A stretch of 64,000 nt of DNA from Pseudomonas crudilactis (GCF_013433315.1 NZ_WXVV01000032.1:17835-81834); one strand, 5' to 3'. Shown: positions 18,416 through 27,924, numbered from the stretch's first letter. Notes: generated by a model not told the origin, from the letters alone. A program made the numbers and translations.

Positions 18416-19675
18416 ATGGCAAACGTGCAAAGCGGCAAAATGATCGTCGGTCTCGATATCGGCACCTCCAAGGTGGTGGCGCTGGTCGGCGAGGTCTCCG
18501 ACGACGGCTCGCTGGAAATCGTCGGGATCGGTACCCATCCGTCCCGTGGCCTGAAGAAGGGCGTGGTGGTCAACATCGAGTCCACCGTGCAATCGATCCA
18601 GCGCGCGATCGAAGAAGCCCAACTGATGGCGGGCTGCCGCATTCACTCGGCGTTCGTCGGCGTGGCGGGCAATCACATCCGCAGCCTGAACTCCCACGGC
18701 ATCGTCGCGATCCGCGATCGTGAAGTCAGCTCGGCTGACCTTGAGCGCGTCCTCGACGCTGCTCAGGCTGTGGCGATTCCGGCAGACCAACGCGTGCTGC
18801 ACACCCTGCCGCAGGATTACGTGATCGATAACCAGGAAGGCGTTCGCGAACCACTGGGCATGTCCGGCGTACGTCTGGAAGCCAAGGTTCACGTGGTCAC
18901 CTGCGCCGTCAACGCCGCACAGAACATCGAAAAATGCGTGCGTCGCTGCGGTCTGGAAATCGACGACATCATTCTTGAGCAACTGGCTTCGGCCTACTCG
19001 GTACTGACCGATGACGAGAAAGAGTTGGGCGTGTGCCTGGTCGATATCGGCGGCGGCACCACCGACATCGCGATCTTCACCGAAGGCGCGATCCGTCACA
19101 CCGCAGTGATCCCGATTGCCGGTGACCAGGTGACCAACGACATCGCCATGGCGTTGCGCACTCCGACCCAGTACGCCGAAGAAATCAAGATCCGCTACGC
19201 CTGCGCTCTGGCCAAGCTGGCCGGTGCCGGTGAAACCATCAAGGTGCCAAGCGTTGGCGACCGTCCACCGCGCGAGTTGTCGCGTCAGGCGCTGGCCGAA
19301 GTGGTCGAGCCGCGTTACGACGAACTGTTCACGCTGATCCAGGCCGAGCTGCGTCGCAGCGGCTACGAAGACCTGATCCCGGCCGGCATCGTGCTGACCG
19401 GCGGTACGTCGAAGATGGAAGGCGCCACTGAACTGGCCGAGGAAATCTTCCACATGCCGGTCCGCCTCGGTGTGCCGCATGGCGTGAAAGGCCTGGATGA
19501 CGTGGTGCGCAACCCGATTTATTCCACTGGCGTTGGCTTGTTGATGTACGGCCTGCAAAAGCAGTCCGACGGGGTTTCGTTCTCCGGCATCGGCAGCCGC
19601 GACAGCTACAGCAACGAAGAGCCACAGGCGCCGTTGCTGGACCGATTGAAGAAGTGGGTTCAAGGCAACTTCTAA
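18416..19675 (+). CDS. ftsA: Cell division actin homologue FtsA
   Basis: 419-residue actin-fold ATPase that tethers FtsZ to the inner membrane and recruits later divisome proteins. The phosphate-1 motif GLDIGTSKVVALVGE, the phosphate-2 motif LVDIGGGTTDIAIF and the adenosine motif IVLTGGTSKMEG are clear. The C-terminus (LDRLKKWVQGNF) is the amphipathic membrane-targeting helix. It follows ftsQ after 15 bases with AAGAGG upstream of the ATG. Confidence 0.97.
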   Translation: MANVQSGKMIVGLDIGTSKVVALVGEVSDDGSLEIVGIGTHPSRGLKKGVVVNIESTVQSIQRAIEEAQLMAGCRIHSAFVGVAGNHIRSLNSHGIVAIRDREVSSADLERVLDAAQAVAIPADQRVLHTLPQDYVIDNQEGVREPLGMSGVRLEAKVHVVTCAVNAAQNIEKCVRRCGLEIDDIILEQLASAYSVLTDDEKELGVCLVDIGGGTTDIAIFTEGAIRHTAVIPIAGDQVTNDIAMALRTPTQYAEEIKIRYACALAKLAGAGETIKVPSVGDRPPRELSRQALAEVVEPRYDELFTLIQAELRRSGYEDLIPAGIVLTGGTSKMEGATELAEEIFHMPVRLGVPHGVKGLDDVVRNPIYSTGVGLLMYGLQKQSDGVSFSGIGSRDSYSNEEPQAPLLDRLKKWVQGNF

Positions 19676-19743
19676 AGCTTTACCGCAACACCGCAACAAA
19701 AAAGCAGTAGGCGAAAAAACTAGAGAATGTAAGGAGAGGGAAA

Positions 19744-20940
19744 ATGTTCGAACTCGTAGACAACATCCCCGCAAGCCCGGTAATCAAAGTTATCGGTGTT
19801 GGCGGTGGCGGCGGCAACGCTGTCAATCACATGGTCAAGAGCAACATCGAAGGCGTTGAATTCATCTGCGCCAACACTGATGCTCAAGCGCTGAAAAACA
19901 TCGGCGCGCGCACCATTCTGCAACTGGGCACCGGCGTGACCAAAGGTCTGGGCGCTGGCGCCAACCCTGAAGTAGGTCGTCAGGCCGCTCTCGAAGACCG
20001 TGAGCGCATTGCCGAAGTCCTGCAGGGCACCAACATGGTGTTCATCACCACTGGCATGGGCGGCGGTACCGGTACCGGTGCTGCGCCGATCATCGCCGAA
20101 GTGGCCAAGGAAATGGGCATTCTGACCGTTGCGGTCGTAACGCGTCCGTTCCCGTTCGAAGGCCGCAAGCGTATGCAGATCGCCGATGAAGGCATCCGCA
20201 TGCTCTCGGAAAGCGTCGACTCGTTGATCACCATTCCCAACGAGAAGCTGCTGACCATCCTCGGTAAAGACGCCAGCCTGCTGTCGGCTTTCGCCAAGGC
20301 CGACGATGTACTGGCCGGTGCCGTTCGCGGTATCTCCGACATCATCAAGCGTCCGGGCATGATCAACGTCGACTTCGCCGACGTGCGTACCGTGATGAGC
20401 GAAATGGGCATGGCGATGATGGGCACTGGCTGCGCCAGCGGTCCGAACCGTGCACGTGAAGCCACTGAGGCGGCGATCCGCAACCCGCTGCTGGAAGACG
20501 TGAACCTGCAAGGCGCACGCGGCATCCTGGTGAACATCACCGCCGGTCCTGACCTGTCTCTGGGTGAGTACTCCGACGTGGGTAGCATCATCGAAGCCTT
20601 CGCTTCCGAGCACGCCATGGTCAAGGTCGGTACCGTTATCGATCCGGACATGCGCGACGAGCTGCACGTAACTGTAGTTGCCACGGGTCTGGGCGCGAAA
20701 ATCGAGAAGCCTGTCAAGGTCATCGACAACACCGTTCACACCTCCATGGCTTCCGCCCAGGTGCAACAACCGGCTCCGGCCCGTCAGGAAGCGCCAGCGG
20801 TGAACTACCGTGATCTGGACCGTCCGACCGTCATGCGCAACCAGGCTCAGGCCGGTGCTGCGGCTGCCGCGAAGATGAATCCGCAAGATGATCTGGACTA
20901 CCTGGACATCCCGGCTTTCCTGCGTCGTCAGGCCGATTGA
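19744..20940 (+). CDS. ftsZ: Tubulin-like division GTPase FtsZ
   Basis: 398-residue GTPase that polymerises into the Z-ring. The tubulin signature GGGTGTGAAP and the N-terminal IGVGGGGGNAVNHM loop are intact. The synergy-loop region has NVDFADVRTVM. The C-terminal conserved peptide DDLDYLDIPAFLRRQ, which binds FtsA and ZipA, is present after a flexible linker rich in Ala, Gln and Pro. A strong ribosome site AAGGAG precedes the ATG; the 68-base gap after ftsA suggests extra transcription or processing here. Confidence 0.98.
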   Translation: MFELVDNIPASPVIKVIGVGGGGGNAVNHMVKSNIEGVEFICANTDAQALKNIGARTILQLGTGVTKGLGAGANPEVGRQAALEDRERIAEVLQGTNMVFITTGMGGGTGTGAAPIIAEVAKEMGILTVAVVTRPFPFEGRKRMQIADEGIRMLSESVDSLITIPNEKLLTILGKDASLLSAFAKADDVLAGAVRGISDIIKRPGMINVDFADVRTVMSEMGMAMMGTGCASGPNRAREATEAAIRNPLLEDVNLQGARGILVNITAGPDLSLGEYSDVGSIIEAFASEHAMVKVGTVIDPDMRDELHVTVVATGLGAKIEKPVKVIDNTVHTSMASAQVQQPAPARQEAPAVNYRDLDRPTVMRNQAQAGAAAAAKMNPQDDLDYLDIPAFLRRQAD

Positions 20941-21052
20941 TGGAATGTATCAGGGCTATGAAGGTGATTGGTGTTCAGCAAAGGCATGGTCTGCTATCAT
21001 CGCCAGCCTTTGTTGATACCAGTTCGCAATTTGCGCTGAAGCGGCCCAAGCC

Positions 21053-21964
21053 ATGATTAAACAACGCACACTGAAAAATATTATCCGTGCCACAGGTGTA
21101 GGCCTGCACTCCGGTGAGAAGGTCTATCTGACCCTCAAGCCTGCGCCTGTCGACACTGGCATTGTGTTTTGTCGCGCTGACCTCGACCCTGTGGTGCAGA
21201 TTCCTGCCCGCGCGGAAAACGTCGGTGAAACCACTATGTCGACAACGCTGATCAACGGCGACGTCAAAGTGGACACGGTAGAGCACTTGCTCTCGGCCAT
21301 GGCTGGCCTGGGCATCGATAACGCCTACGTCGAGCTCTCCGCGTCCGAAGTCCCGATCATGGATGGCAGCGCTGGACCCTTCGTATTCCTGATTCAATCG
21401 GCAGGCCTGGAAGAACAGGACGCCGCCAAGAAATTCATCCGCATCCTGCGTGAAGTGACAGTGGAAGACGGCGACAAGCGCGCCACTTTCGTCCCTTTCG
21501 AAGGGTTCAAGGTGAGCTTCGAGATCGATTTCGATCACCCGGTATTCCGGGACCGCACCCAAAGTGCAAGCGTGGATTTTTCCAGCACTTCGTTCGTAAA
21601 AGAAGTCAGCCGCGCCCGTACCTTTGGTTTCATGAGTGATATCGAGTACCTGCGCAAGCACAACCTCGCACTCGGCGGCAGCGTTGAAAACGCAATCGTG
21701 GTCGATGCTGATGGCGTGTTGAACGAAGATGGTCTTCGCTATGAAGACGAATTCGTGAAGCACAAGATCCTCGATGCGATTGGCGACCTGTACCTGCTGG
21801 GTAACAGCCTGATTGGTGAGTTCAAAGGCTTCAAGTCCGGTCATGCACTGAACAACCAGCTGCTGCGCAAGTTGATTGAGCAGACAGACGCTTGGGAAGT
21901 GGTGACGTTCGAAGACGCCAGTACTGCACCGATCTCTTACATGCGCCCGGTTGCGGCAGTGTAA
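21053..21964 (+). CDS. lpxC: UDP-3-O-acyl-N-acetylglucosamine deacetylase
   Basis: 303-residue zinc hydrolase that performs the committed step of lipid A synthesis. The zinc ligands are visible in VEHLLSAMAGLG (His near residue 78) and KHKILDAIGDLYL (His and Asp near 237-241); the catalytic His is in FKSGHALNN. It lies 112 bases after ftsZ. A TATCAT near 20995 could be a -10 for its own promoter, although no good -35 is seen. A clean terminator follows. Confidence 0.97.
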   Translation: MIKQRTLKNIIRATGVGLHSGEKVYLTLKPAPVDTGIVFCRADLDPVVQIPARAENVGETTMSTTLINGDVKVDTVEHLLSAMAGLGIDNAYVELSASEVPIMDGSAGPFVFLIQSAGLEEQDAAKKFIRILREVTVEDGDKRATFVPFEGFKVSFEIDFDHPVFRDRTQSASVDFSSTSFVKEVSRARTFGFMSDIEYLRKHNLALGGSVENAIVVDADGVLNEDGLRYEDEFVKHKILDAIGDLYLLGNSLIGEFKGFKSGHALNNQLLRKLIEQTDAWEVVTFEDASTAPISYMRPVAAV

Positions 21965-21990
21965 GTAAAAAACCTCTCTAGTTTTTTGAA

Positions 21991-22015
21991 GGCCATCCTC
22001 GGATGGCCTTTTTTT
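21991..22015 (+). terminator. Rho-independent terminator of the dcw-lpxC cluster
   Basis: Perfect 8-bp stem GGCCATCC/GGATGGCC with a two-base loop, followed by seven T residues, 27 bases after the lpxC stop. Confidence 0.93.
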
Positions 22016-22050
22016 ATGCCTGCAGTTTTTGTGTTGCCTGGGCCGGCCTC

Positions 22051-22115
22051 ATCGCGAGCAGGCTCACTCCTACAGGGGCACGCATTTCAAATGTAGGAGT
22101 GAACCTGCTCGCGAT
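22051..22115. repeat. REP doublet
   Basis: Two inverted copies of a REP-type unit (ATCGCGAGCAGGCTCACTCC and its complement with one change) separated by about 17 bases, between lpxC and the convergent cyclase gene. The unit is the common fluorescens-group REP. Confidence 0.85.
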
Positions 22116-22142
22116 AGGGCCGGTGAGGCCCCAGCAAACCTA

Positions 22143-23651
22143 TCAGGCAGCCACCACCACCCGATTGCGCCCACCTTCCTTGGCCTGATACAACGCCTTG
22201 TCCGCCGCAAACAGCAACTGCTCCAGGGTCATCTCACTCGCCGCCGTCCACGTCGCGATGCCAATACTCGCGGTCATCGGCCGCTCGGCTCCGTCGACCA
22301 ATGGCAACTGCTCCACCGCCTGACGAATATGCTCGGCAAGCTGCTGTGCGCCGTGACCGTCGGTCTCGGCGAGAATCACCGAAAACTCCTCACCCCCATA
22401 ACGCGCCACCAGATCCGCCGGTCGCCGCACACTTTCAGTAATGACCCTGGCCAGCGTCTTCAACGCCTGATCCCCGGCCTGATGCCCATGGCGGTCATTG
22501 AAGGCCTTGAAGTGATCGGCATCGATCATCATCACCGACATCGGTTTACCCGAGCGCTGAGCGCGGAACCACTCGTGACGCAATGCCTGATCAAGCATCC
22601 GACGATTGGCCACCCCCGTCAGCGCGTCGGTGGCGGCCAATTGCGCCAGTTCGTGCTCGGCACGCTGACGTCGGCGCAACTCGCGGGCCAGCAACCAGGT
22701 CAGCCATAACAAACCCACGCACAGCACGCCGGTGGCCCCACTGATCAACAGCGCGGTGCGGCGCCAGGTGCCGAACACCTCGTCGCTGGACAGCGCGACC
22801 ATCACGATCAACGGCAGATTGCCGACCCGCGAATAGGTATACAGGCGTTGTTGATGGTCGATGCTCGAAACGCTGTTGAAACTGCCATTGCCACTCTTGT
22901 CGCGCAGAATTCGTATGACGTTGGGCCGGTTGCCGAAGCTTTTGCCGATGGAATCACTTTGCAGATAAGGCTTCTGCGCCAGCAGGACGCCGTCGTTGTC
23001 GATGATGTTCAACGTGCTGTCTTTACCGATGTCGAGGCTGTTGAACAACTGGTCGAAGTAGTCGAGCTTCATCGACGCCACGGCCACGCCTGCAAACTCA
23101 CCGGTCTGCGAGGAAATCCTTCGGCTGAAACTGATCCGCCATTGATTGGCTTCGTCGCAGTCGCAGCGGGTCTTGAACGGCCGGCTGATAAACATACCGA
23201 CATCGCGGTTGAACGCGTGGGCAAGGAAGTAATCGCGGTCGGCAAAGTTGCCCGGTTTCGGCTCGATTCGCGAAGAGTCGGCGACCACATCGCCGTGTTT
23301 GTCGAGCAACAGGATGTCACCCTTGAAGCGCGCCGTGGTGGATCGGTCGAACAGGGCCAGATGACGAATCTGCGGTGAGACAGTTTGCAGATCATCGCGT
23401 TGGGCGGCAGCGATCAGGCCTTGCAAGGTCAGGTCGTACAGCTCGACCGTGCGCAGCACATCAGCGTCGATCAGTTGCGCGATAGTGGTGGCGCTGCGGG
23501 TGGCCGATTCCTGAGCGTTGGCGTGCTCGCGGATCAGCAGGAACGTGACGATGCACAGAATCGCGATCACGGTCAGCAAGCTGCCGCAGATCAGCAGCAG
23601 TTCGGGGCGTCCGGTCTTGCCCGCAACGGGTGGGGTACGGCTCGCGATCAT
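22143..23651 (-). CDS. Membrane-bound diguanylate cyclase with periplasmic Cache-type sensor
   Basis: 502-residue protein. A transmembrane helix near residues 17-37 (LLLICGSLLTVIAILCIVTFLL) is followed by a periplasmic dCache-like sensor of about 240 residues (AQLIDADVLRTVELYDL, FADRDYFLAHAF), a second helix (LLISGATGVLCVGLLWLTWLL) and a C-terminal GGDEF domain. The active-site loop reads YGGEEF near residue 417-422, so it should make cyclic di-GMP from GTP. An inhibitory site RPAD lies exactly five residues upstream of GGEEF, predicting product inhibition. There is no EAL domain. The start ATG at 23651 was chosen over a TTG/ATG extension that adds a non-hydrophobic, unlikely tail. The ligand is unknown. 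Confidence 0.92.
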   Translation of the reverse strand: MIASRTPPVAGKTGRPELLLICGSLLTVIAILCIVTFLLIREHANAQESATRSATTIAQLIDADVLRTVELYDLTLQGLIAAAQRDDLQTVSPQIRHLALFDRSTTARFKGDILLLDKHGDVVADSSRIEPKPGNFADRDYFLAHAFNRDVGMFISRPFKTRCDCDEANQWRISFSRRISSQTGEFAGVAVASMKLDYFDQLFNSLDIGKDSTLNIIDNDGVLLAQKPYLQSDSIGKSFGNRPNVIRILRDKSGNGSFNSVSSIDHQQRLYTYSRVGNLPLIVMVALSSDEVFGTWRRTALLISGATGVLCVGLLWLTWLLARELRRRQRAEHELAQLAATDALTGVANRRMLDQALRHEWFRAQRSGKPMSVMMIDADHFKAFNDRHGHQAGDQALKTLARVITESVRRPADLVARYGGEEFSVILAETDGHGAQQLAEHIRQAVEQLPLVDGAERPMTASIGIATWTAASEMTLEQLLFAADKALYQAKEGGRNRVVVAA

Positions 23652-23729
23652 GATTGGGCTGTCGGTTGGGGGGAGTCTTATAAGCGTAGTAGGCCAAACA
23701 CCACAGCCGAAGCCAGAAACCATTCCCAA

Positions 23730-23819
23730 TGTGGGAGCGAGCCTGCTCGCGAAAGCGGCGTGTCATTCAACATAGATGTCGATTGATAGACCGCCTTCGC
23801 GAGCAGGCTCGCTCCCACA
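23730..23819. repeat. REP doublet
   Basis: Two inverted 24-base REP units (TGTGGGAGCGAGCCTGCTCG at 23730 and its complement ending at 23819) with a 42-base A+T-richer loop, between the oprD-like gene and the cyclase gene on the same strand. Confidence 0.88.
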
Positions 23820-23861
23820 GGGTGCATCACTGAATTCAAGACGGTGTCATGGGCGCCGATC

Positions 23862-25184
23862 TTAGAAGACGTTGATCGGGTAGTCGATGATGACGCGGTA
23901 TTCATCTGTGTCTGAATCAATCGCGCCGTAACCATTGCCACCGCGGTTGGTCGCCCATTGCAAGTGCACCGCCAGATCCTTGGCCTGACCGCTTTGCACA
24001 ACGTACTGCAAATCGAGATCGCGCTCCCAATGCCTGGCGTTGCTGCCGTCGGCGCTGTACCAGTTGGAATAGCCTTTGCTGTTCGGATCCACCTTGGTCA
24101 GGTCCACCGTACCGCGCGAATAGGAGACTGCCGAGGTCAGCCCTGGTACGCCGACACCGGCGAAGTCGTAGGCGTATTTGAGCTTCCACGAGCGCTCGTT
24201 CGGGCCGTTGAAGTCGGAATACTGCTGGGAGTTGTCGAGGTAAACGCTGTCGCCCTGGCTGATGTAGTCGAACGGCGTGTTGCCATTGACCCGCTGATAC
24301 GCGGCGGTGACGCTGTGATTACCGACGCCAACGGTGAAATGCAGGCTGTAGGTGTTGTTGTCGATGTTGCCCAGCAACGCATCACCGGTGTCTTGCGTGT
24401 GATAGAAGTGCAGGCCCGGGTTGAGGCTGACCAGATCGCTCAACTGCCAGGTGTAGTCGAGATCGTAGTAGTACTGGTTCCAGATGTCTTTGAGCTCAGA
24501 GGCGTACAGGCTGCTGGTCAAGCCTTCGACACCGCTCCAGGCCACACCGGCCCAGTTCAGGTGCTGACTTTCATCGCCATCGGCCAATGTCCCGTAGGAA
24601 GTGCCAATGCGCGTGTGACCACTCTGGTTGTAAGGCTTGGTGAAACTCGCCTGGCCGCCTTCGATCAACCAGCCATCGAAGCTGTGGTTGGTCAGGCTCA
24701 CACCACGGAAAGTCTGCGGCAGCATGCGTGTTTCACCGCCAGCAATGACCGGGTTGGTGAGGAACAGGTCGCCGGCCTTCAATTCGGTATCGAACGCACG
24801 CATTTTCAACGTGCCCCCGGCGGTGGAGAACGCTCCCGGTGCTTTGCCGCCATTCTCTCGGACCGGCAGGATGCTCGAACCGTCGGTGCCGCCACCGCCA
24901 TCCAGCTTCAGCCCGAGCATGGCGTGGGCATCAATGCCGAAACCGACCGTGCCTTCGCTGTAACCCGACTTGAAAATCCCAAGAAAGCCTTGGCCCCACT
25001 CGATGTTGTCGTCCGCTTTCTGCAAGCGGTTGCGATTCATGTAGTAGTTGCGGGCGTTGATGTTGAGGCTCGAACCCTCGACGAAGCCCTCTTTAGCGGG
25101 TTCTTCAGCGTGAGCGGCAGGGGCAATCGTTGCGGCAATTGCAATGAACAGCGGAGTGAAACGGACTGGGTAACGCACGTGCAA
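23862..25184 (-). CDS. OprD-family outer-membrane porin
   Basis: About 440-residue beta-barrel porin of the OprD/OccD-OccK family, which passes small carboxylates, amino acids or peptides across the outer membrane. It has a signal peptide ending in AHA, the family start of the mature chain (GFVEGSSLNINARNYYMNR), and a C-terminal phenylalanine after an aromatic-rich strand (YRVIIDYPINVF). No ATG exists near the N-terminus. The TTG at 25184, five bases after AAGGAG, was chosen; GTG at 25178 is the alternative. The substrate cannot be read from the sequence. Confidence 0.88.
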   Translation of the reverse strand: MHVRYPVRFTPLFIAIAATIAPAAHAEEPAKEGFVEGSSLNINARNYYMNRNRLQKADDNIEWGQGFLGIFKSGYSEGTVGFGIDAHAMLGLKLDGGGGTDGSSILPVRENGGKAPGAFSTAGGTLKMRAFDTELKAGDLFLTNPVIAGGETRMLPQTFRGVSLTNHSFDGWLIEGGQASFTKPYNQSGHTRIGTSYGTLADGDESQHLNWAGVAWSGVEGLTSSLYASELKDIWNQYYYDLDYTWQLSDLVSLNPGLHFYHTQDTGDALLGNIDNNTYSLHFTVGVGNHSVTAAYQRVNGNTPFDYISQGDSVYLDNSQQYSDFNGPNERSWKLKYAYDFAGVGVPGLTSAVSYSRGTVDLTKVDPNSKGYSNWYSADGSNARHWERDLDLQYVVQSGQAKDLAVHLQWATNRGGNGYGAIDSDTDEYRVIIDYPINVF

Positions 25185-25278
25185 TGGAGCTCCTTGGGTC
25201 AACTGGCACCTCTATATTTTGAGGCGCTCAATGTTTCTTGTTGTTACAGACGAACCAAACGGCTTTCAGACCACAACG

Positions 25279-25305
25279 AAAAAAGGCCGCTGAAAGGCAG
25301 CGGCC
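25279..25305 (-). terminator. Rho-independent terminator
   Basis: Perfect 8-bp stem GGCCGCTG/CAGCGGCC; on the minus strand it is followed by six T residues. It ends the small exported-protein gene at 25373-25594 before the porin gene. Confidence 0.85.
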
Positions 25306-25372
25306 TGGAATGACGACAGTTGAACGGGAAGAGCCAAACAACCGCGTCGAGGGAAAGGGGGCTGTGTGTGAC

Positions 25373-25594
25373 TCAGCTGTCTTTTTCCAGCGATTGAGCC
25401 TGGGAAGTTGCAGCCTGAGGGGCCTGCGTCGCGTCTTTGGCCTTGGCCATCATTTCTGCCTGATGCTGGTCATACGCTTGAGCGCGCGCGGTGTTCTGCG
25501 CCACGAACGCGTGGGATTCTTCAGCCATCGCCATCGGCGACAGGATCAATGAGGACAAAACAAAAGCGCTGGCAATACCCATACTGTTGGACAT
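25373..25594 (-). CDS. Small exported protein of unknown function
   Basis: 73 residues: a signal peptide with hydrophobic core (IASAFVLSSLILSPMAMA) and likely cleavage after AMA, leaving about 48 residues rich in Ala, Gln, Lys and Glu (FVAQNTARAQAYDQHQAEMM). The ATG at 25594 has GAAGG nine bases upstream, and a strong terminator follows the stop, so it is a single-gene transcript. The composition suggests a helical periplasmic peptide. I do not recognise a family. Confidence 0.75.
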   Translation of the reverse strand: MSNSMGIASAFVLSSLILSPMAMAEESHAFVAQNTARAQAYDQHQAEMMAKAKDATQAPQAATSQAQSLEKDS

Positions 25595-25710
25595 CTTGAA
25601 AACCTTCTCGCTTGGCGAGTGCTGTTTGGTGCGGGCAAAGATAAGGTTGCCGGGCGTTGGGAAACAGCGTGATTTTCATAAATGACTGTTACAGCAGGAG
25701 CAAAAATCAC

Positions 25711-25888
25711 CCCCTCACCCCAACCCTCTCCCGGAGGTAGAGGGAGCTGACCGAGGTGTCTGGCGTTGTACATCGACCTGAAAGATCGAGTCGATTATTG
25801 ATTCGGTGAATCAAGATCAGGTCGGTGCACATTTGCAGCATCCCCCAATCAGTCCCCTCTCCCTCCGGGAGAGGGTTAGGGTGAGGGG
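25711..25888. repeat. Dispersed (C)CCCTCACCC-ended repeat, full copy
   Basis: About 178 bases bounded by CCCCTCACCC at the left and GTGAGGGG at the right. The left arm CAACCCTCTCCCGGAGG and right arm CCTCCGGGAGAGGGTTAGGG are inverted. The interior has GACCGAGGTGTC, TTGTACATCGACCTGAA and GATCGAGTCGATTATTGATTC. It ends four bases before the stop codon of the sensor kinase gene. Related copies are at 39837 and 50825, and shortened ones at 32684. Confidence 0.8.
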
Positions 25889-25892
25889 CTTT

Positions 25893-27257
25893 TCAAACCG
25901 GCAAATAAATCCCGAAAGTATTCATCCCCCGATCACTGCGCACAAACACATCCCCACCATGCATCAGCGCAATCGCCTTGACGATCGCCAGCCCCAACCC
26001 ATGGTTATTGCCACTGTTACTGCGCGACGCATCGACCCGATAAAAGCGCTCGAACAAGCGTGGCAAATGCTCACTGGCAATCGGCGAACCGGGGTTGGCC
26101 ACGCCGATACTCACCTGATGCTCCTCGACCTCGATGCATACCTCGATCACCTGTCCCGGCCCGGTGTGCTGCACCGCATTGCTCAGCAAATTAATCAACG
26201 CCCGACGCAAATGCGCGACCTCGATCTGCACCAGCGCATCACCGGTGACCTGCACCTGAACCTGCGCGTCCTCGAGAATGAAATCCAGATACTCCAGCGT
26301 CGTTGCCACCTCATCAGCCAGCGAAGTGGAGGTGAGTTTGGTCGCCTTGTTGCCCTGATCGGCACTGGCAAGAAACAGCATATCGTTGATGATCGAGCGC
26401 AACCGTTCCAGCTCTTCAAGATTCGATTGCAGCACTTCGAAATAGTGTTCGGCAGAGCGCCCACGGGTCAGTGCCACCTGCGTCTGGCCGATCAGATTGG
26501 TCAGCGGCGAACGCAGTTCATGGGCGACGTCGGCGTTGAACGACTCCAGTCGCGAGTAGGCCTGTTCGACCCGTTCCAGCGTCGAGTTGAACGAGTCGAC
26601 AAACTGCGCAAGCTCCGGTGGCAGCGGCGACAAACGCAAGCGCCCGGCCCTTAATGGGGGCGCCAAGCGCTGAGCCTCGTGGGACAGTTTGATCAACGGC
26701 TTGAGACCAATCCGCGCGACCCAATAACCCAGCGCCGAAGCCATCAGCACGCCGACAATCGCCAGCCCGATCAGCGCGATCAACAGGTTGTGTTGAGTCT
26801 CGTGGAAGGTCTCGGTATCGATGCCGATCATGAAGCGCAGCGGCGGGCGCTGATCCTTGGCCGGCAACTCGGTCAGCAGCACCTTCAGCGGATACGGCTG
26901 GCCGGGCAACTGCAAGTCATGCATGCCCACTGGCCTTTGGGCGAAAGCGCGGATCGCGGCATCCGGCTGGCCGAATTCATAACCCGGATCATTACTTACC
27001 ACCCAGAAACGAATGCGTTTGTCTTCTTCGCCGAGCAGCTTCAACTTGGCGTTGATCTTCAGCCAATGCTCCGGCGTGCCGAAGCGATTGAGCGCTGATT
27101 CAAGCACGCTGTAGCGCGCATCCAGCTCGGCTTCCGGGAGCAATCCCAGGCCTTTGTCGACCTGCTGATACAGCGCGCCGCCGATCAACAGAAACACCAC
27201 TAACGCCACCAGCGTGAACATCCCGCTCAAGCGCAGCGCGATCGAGTTACTGGACAC
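25893..27257 (-). CDS. Sensor histidine kinase, heavy-metal (CusS/CopS-like) type
   Basis: 454-residue membrane sensor kinase. Helices near residues 12-32 (MFTLVALVVFLLIGGALY) and 155-178 flank a periplasmic domain with the CusS-like segment YSVLESALNRFGTPEHW. HAMP follows, then the phospho-acceptor box FNADVAHELRSPLTNL (His near 247), and an ATPase domain with NLLSNAVQHT and GLGLAIVKAIALMHGGD. The GTG at 27257 overlaps the end of the response regulator gene. It is the last gene of an adaptor-pump-regulator-kinase operon, so it probably senses a substrate of that pump. Despite the family name, nothing proves a metal ligand. Confidence 0.9.
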   Translation of the reverse strand: MSSNSIALRLSGMFTLVALVVFLLIGGALYQQVDKGLGLLPEAELDARYSVLESALNRFGTPEHWLKINAKLKLLGEEDKRIRFWVVSNDPGYEFGQPDAAIRAFAQRPVGMHDLQLPGQPYPLKVLLTELPAKDQRPPLRFMIGIDTETFHETQHNLLIALIGLAIVGVLMASALGYWVARIGLKPLIKLSHEAQRLAPPLRAGRLRLSPLPPELAQFVDSFNSTLERVEQAYSRLESFNADVAHELRSPLTNLIGQTQVALTRGRSAEHYFEVLQSNLEELERLRSIINDMLFLASADQGNKATKLTSTSLADEVATTLEYLDFILEDAQVQVQVTGDALVQIEVAHLRRALINLLSNAVQHTGPGQVIEVCIEVEEHQVSIGVANPGSPIASEHLPRLFERFYRVDASRSNSGNNHGLGLAIVKAIALMHGGDVFVRSDRGMNTFGIYLPV

Positions 27258-27924
27258 CACGGCTCTCCAGCACATAACCCATGCCGCGAATGGTGTGCAG
27301 CAGTTTCTCGTCGAACGGCCCGTCGAGCTTGGCGCGCAGGCGTTTGATCGCCACTTCGACAACGTTGGCATCGCTGTCGAAATTGATGTCCCAGACCATC
27401 TCGGCAATGGCAGTTTTCGAGAGGATTTCACCTTGGCGGCGGGCGAGAACACTGAGCAGAGAAAATTCCTTGGCCGTCAGATCCAGTCGGGTGCCGGCGC
27501 GGGTGGCCTTGCGGCTGATCAGATCTATCCACAGGTCGGCGATGCTCACTTGCACCGGTTCATGCCCGCCGCTGCGCCGGGTAAGCGCTTGCAGGCGCGC
27601 GACCAGTTCGAGGAAGGAAAACGGTTTGCCGAGGTAATCGTCGGCACCGTCGCGCAGGCCTTTGATGCGATCTTCGACACGCTCGCGGGCAGTGAGCATG
27701 ATCACCGGGGTCTGCTTGCGCGCACGCAACGCGCGCAGCACGCCGAAGCCATCGAGGCCCGGCAACATGACGTCGAGGACGATCACCGCGTAGTCGCTTT
27801 CCAGCGCCAGATGCAGGCCCTCGACGCCGTCGCGGGCCAGATCCACGGTGTAACCCTGTTCCGTCAGACCGCGGTGCAGATAGTCCGCGGTTTTTTCCTC
27901 GTCTTCGATAATCAGAACGCGCAT
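27247..27924 (-). CDS. OmpR-family response regulator (CopR/CusR-like)
   Basis: 225 residues: a receiver domain with the phospho-acceptor in VIVLDVMLPGLDGFGVLR (Asp near 51), the conserved LTAR and LGKPFSFLEL segments, and a C-terminal winged helix (DLTAKEFSLLSVLARRQGEIL, VVEVAIKRLRAKLD). It starts ten bases after the RND pump stop and overlaps the kinase gene, so it is co-transcribed with both and likely autoregulates the whole operon. Confidence 0.93.
   Translation of the reverse strand: MRVLIIEDEEKTADYLHRGLTEQGYTVDLARDGVEGLHLALESDYAVIVLDVMLPGLDGFGVLRALRARKQTPVIMLTARERVEDRIKGLRDGADDYLGKPFSFLELVARLQALTRRSGGHEPVQVSIADLWIDLISRKATRAGTRLDLTAKEFSLLSVLARRQGEILSKTAIAEMVWDINFDSDANVVEVAIKRLRAKLDGPFDEKLLHTIRGMGYVLESRGVQ

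Noticed and set aside
17987..19774. 595-codon minus-strand frame
   Set aside because: Shadow opposite ftsQ and ftsA.
23958..25313. 451-codon plus-strand frame
   Set aside because: Shadow opposite the OprD-family porin, which has a signal peptide and C-terminal Phe.
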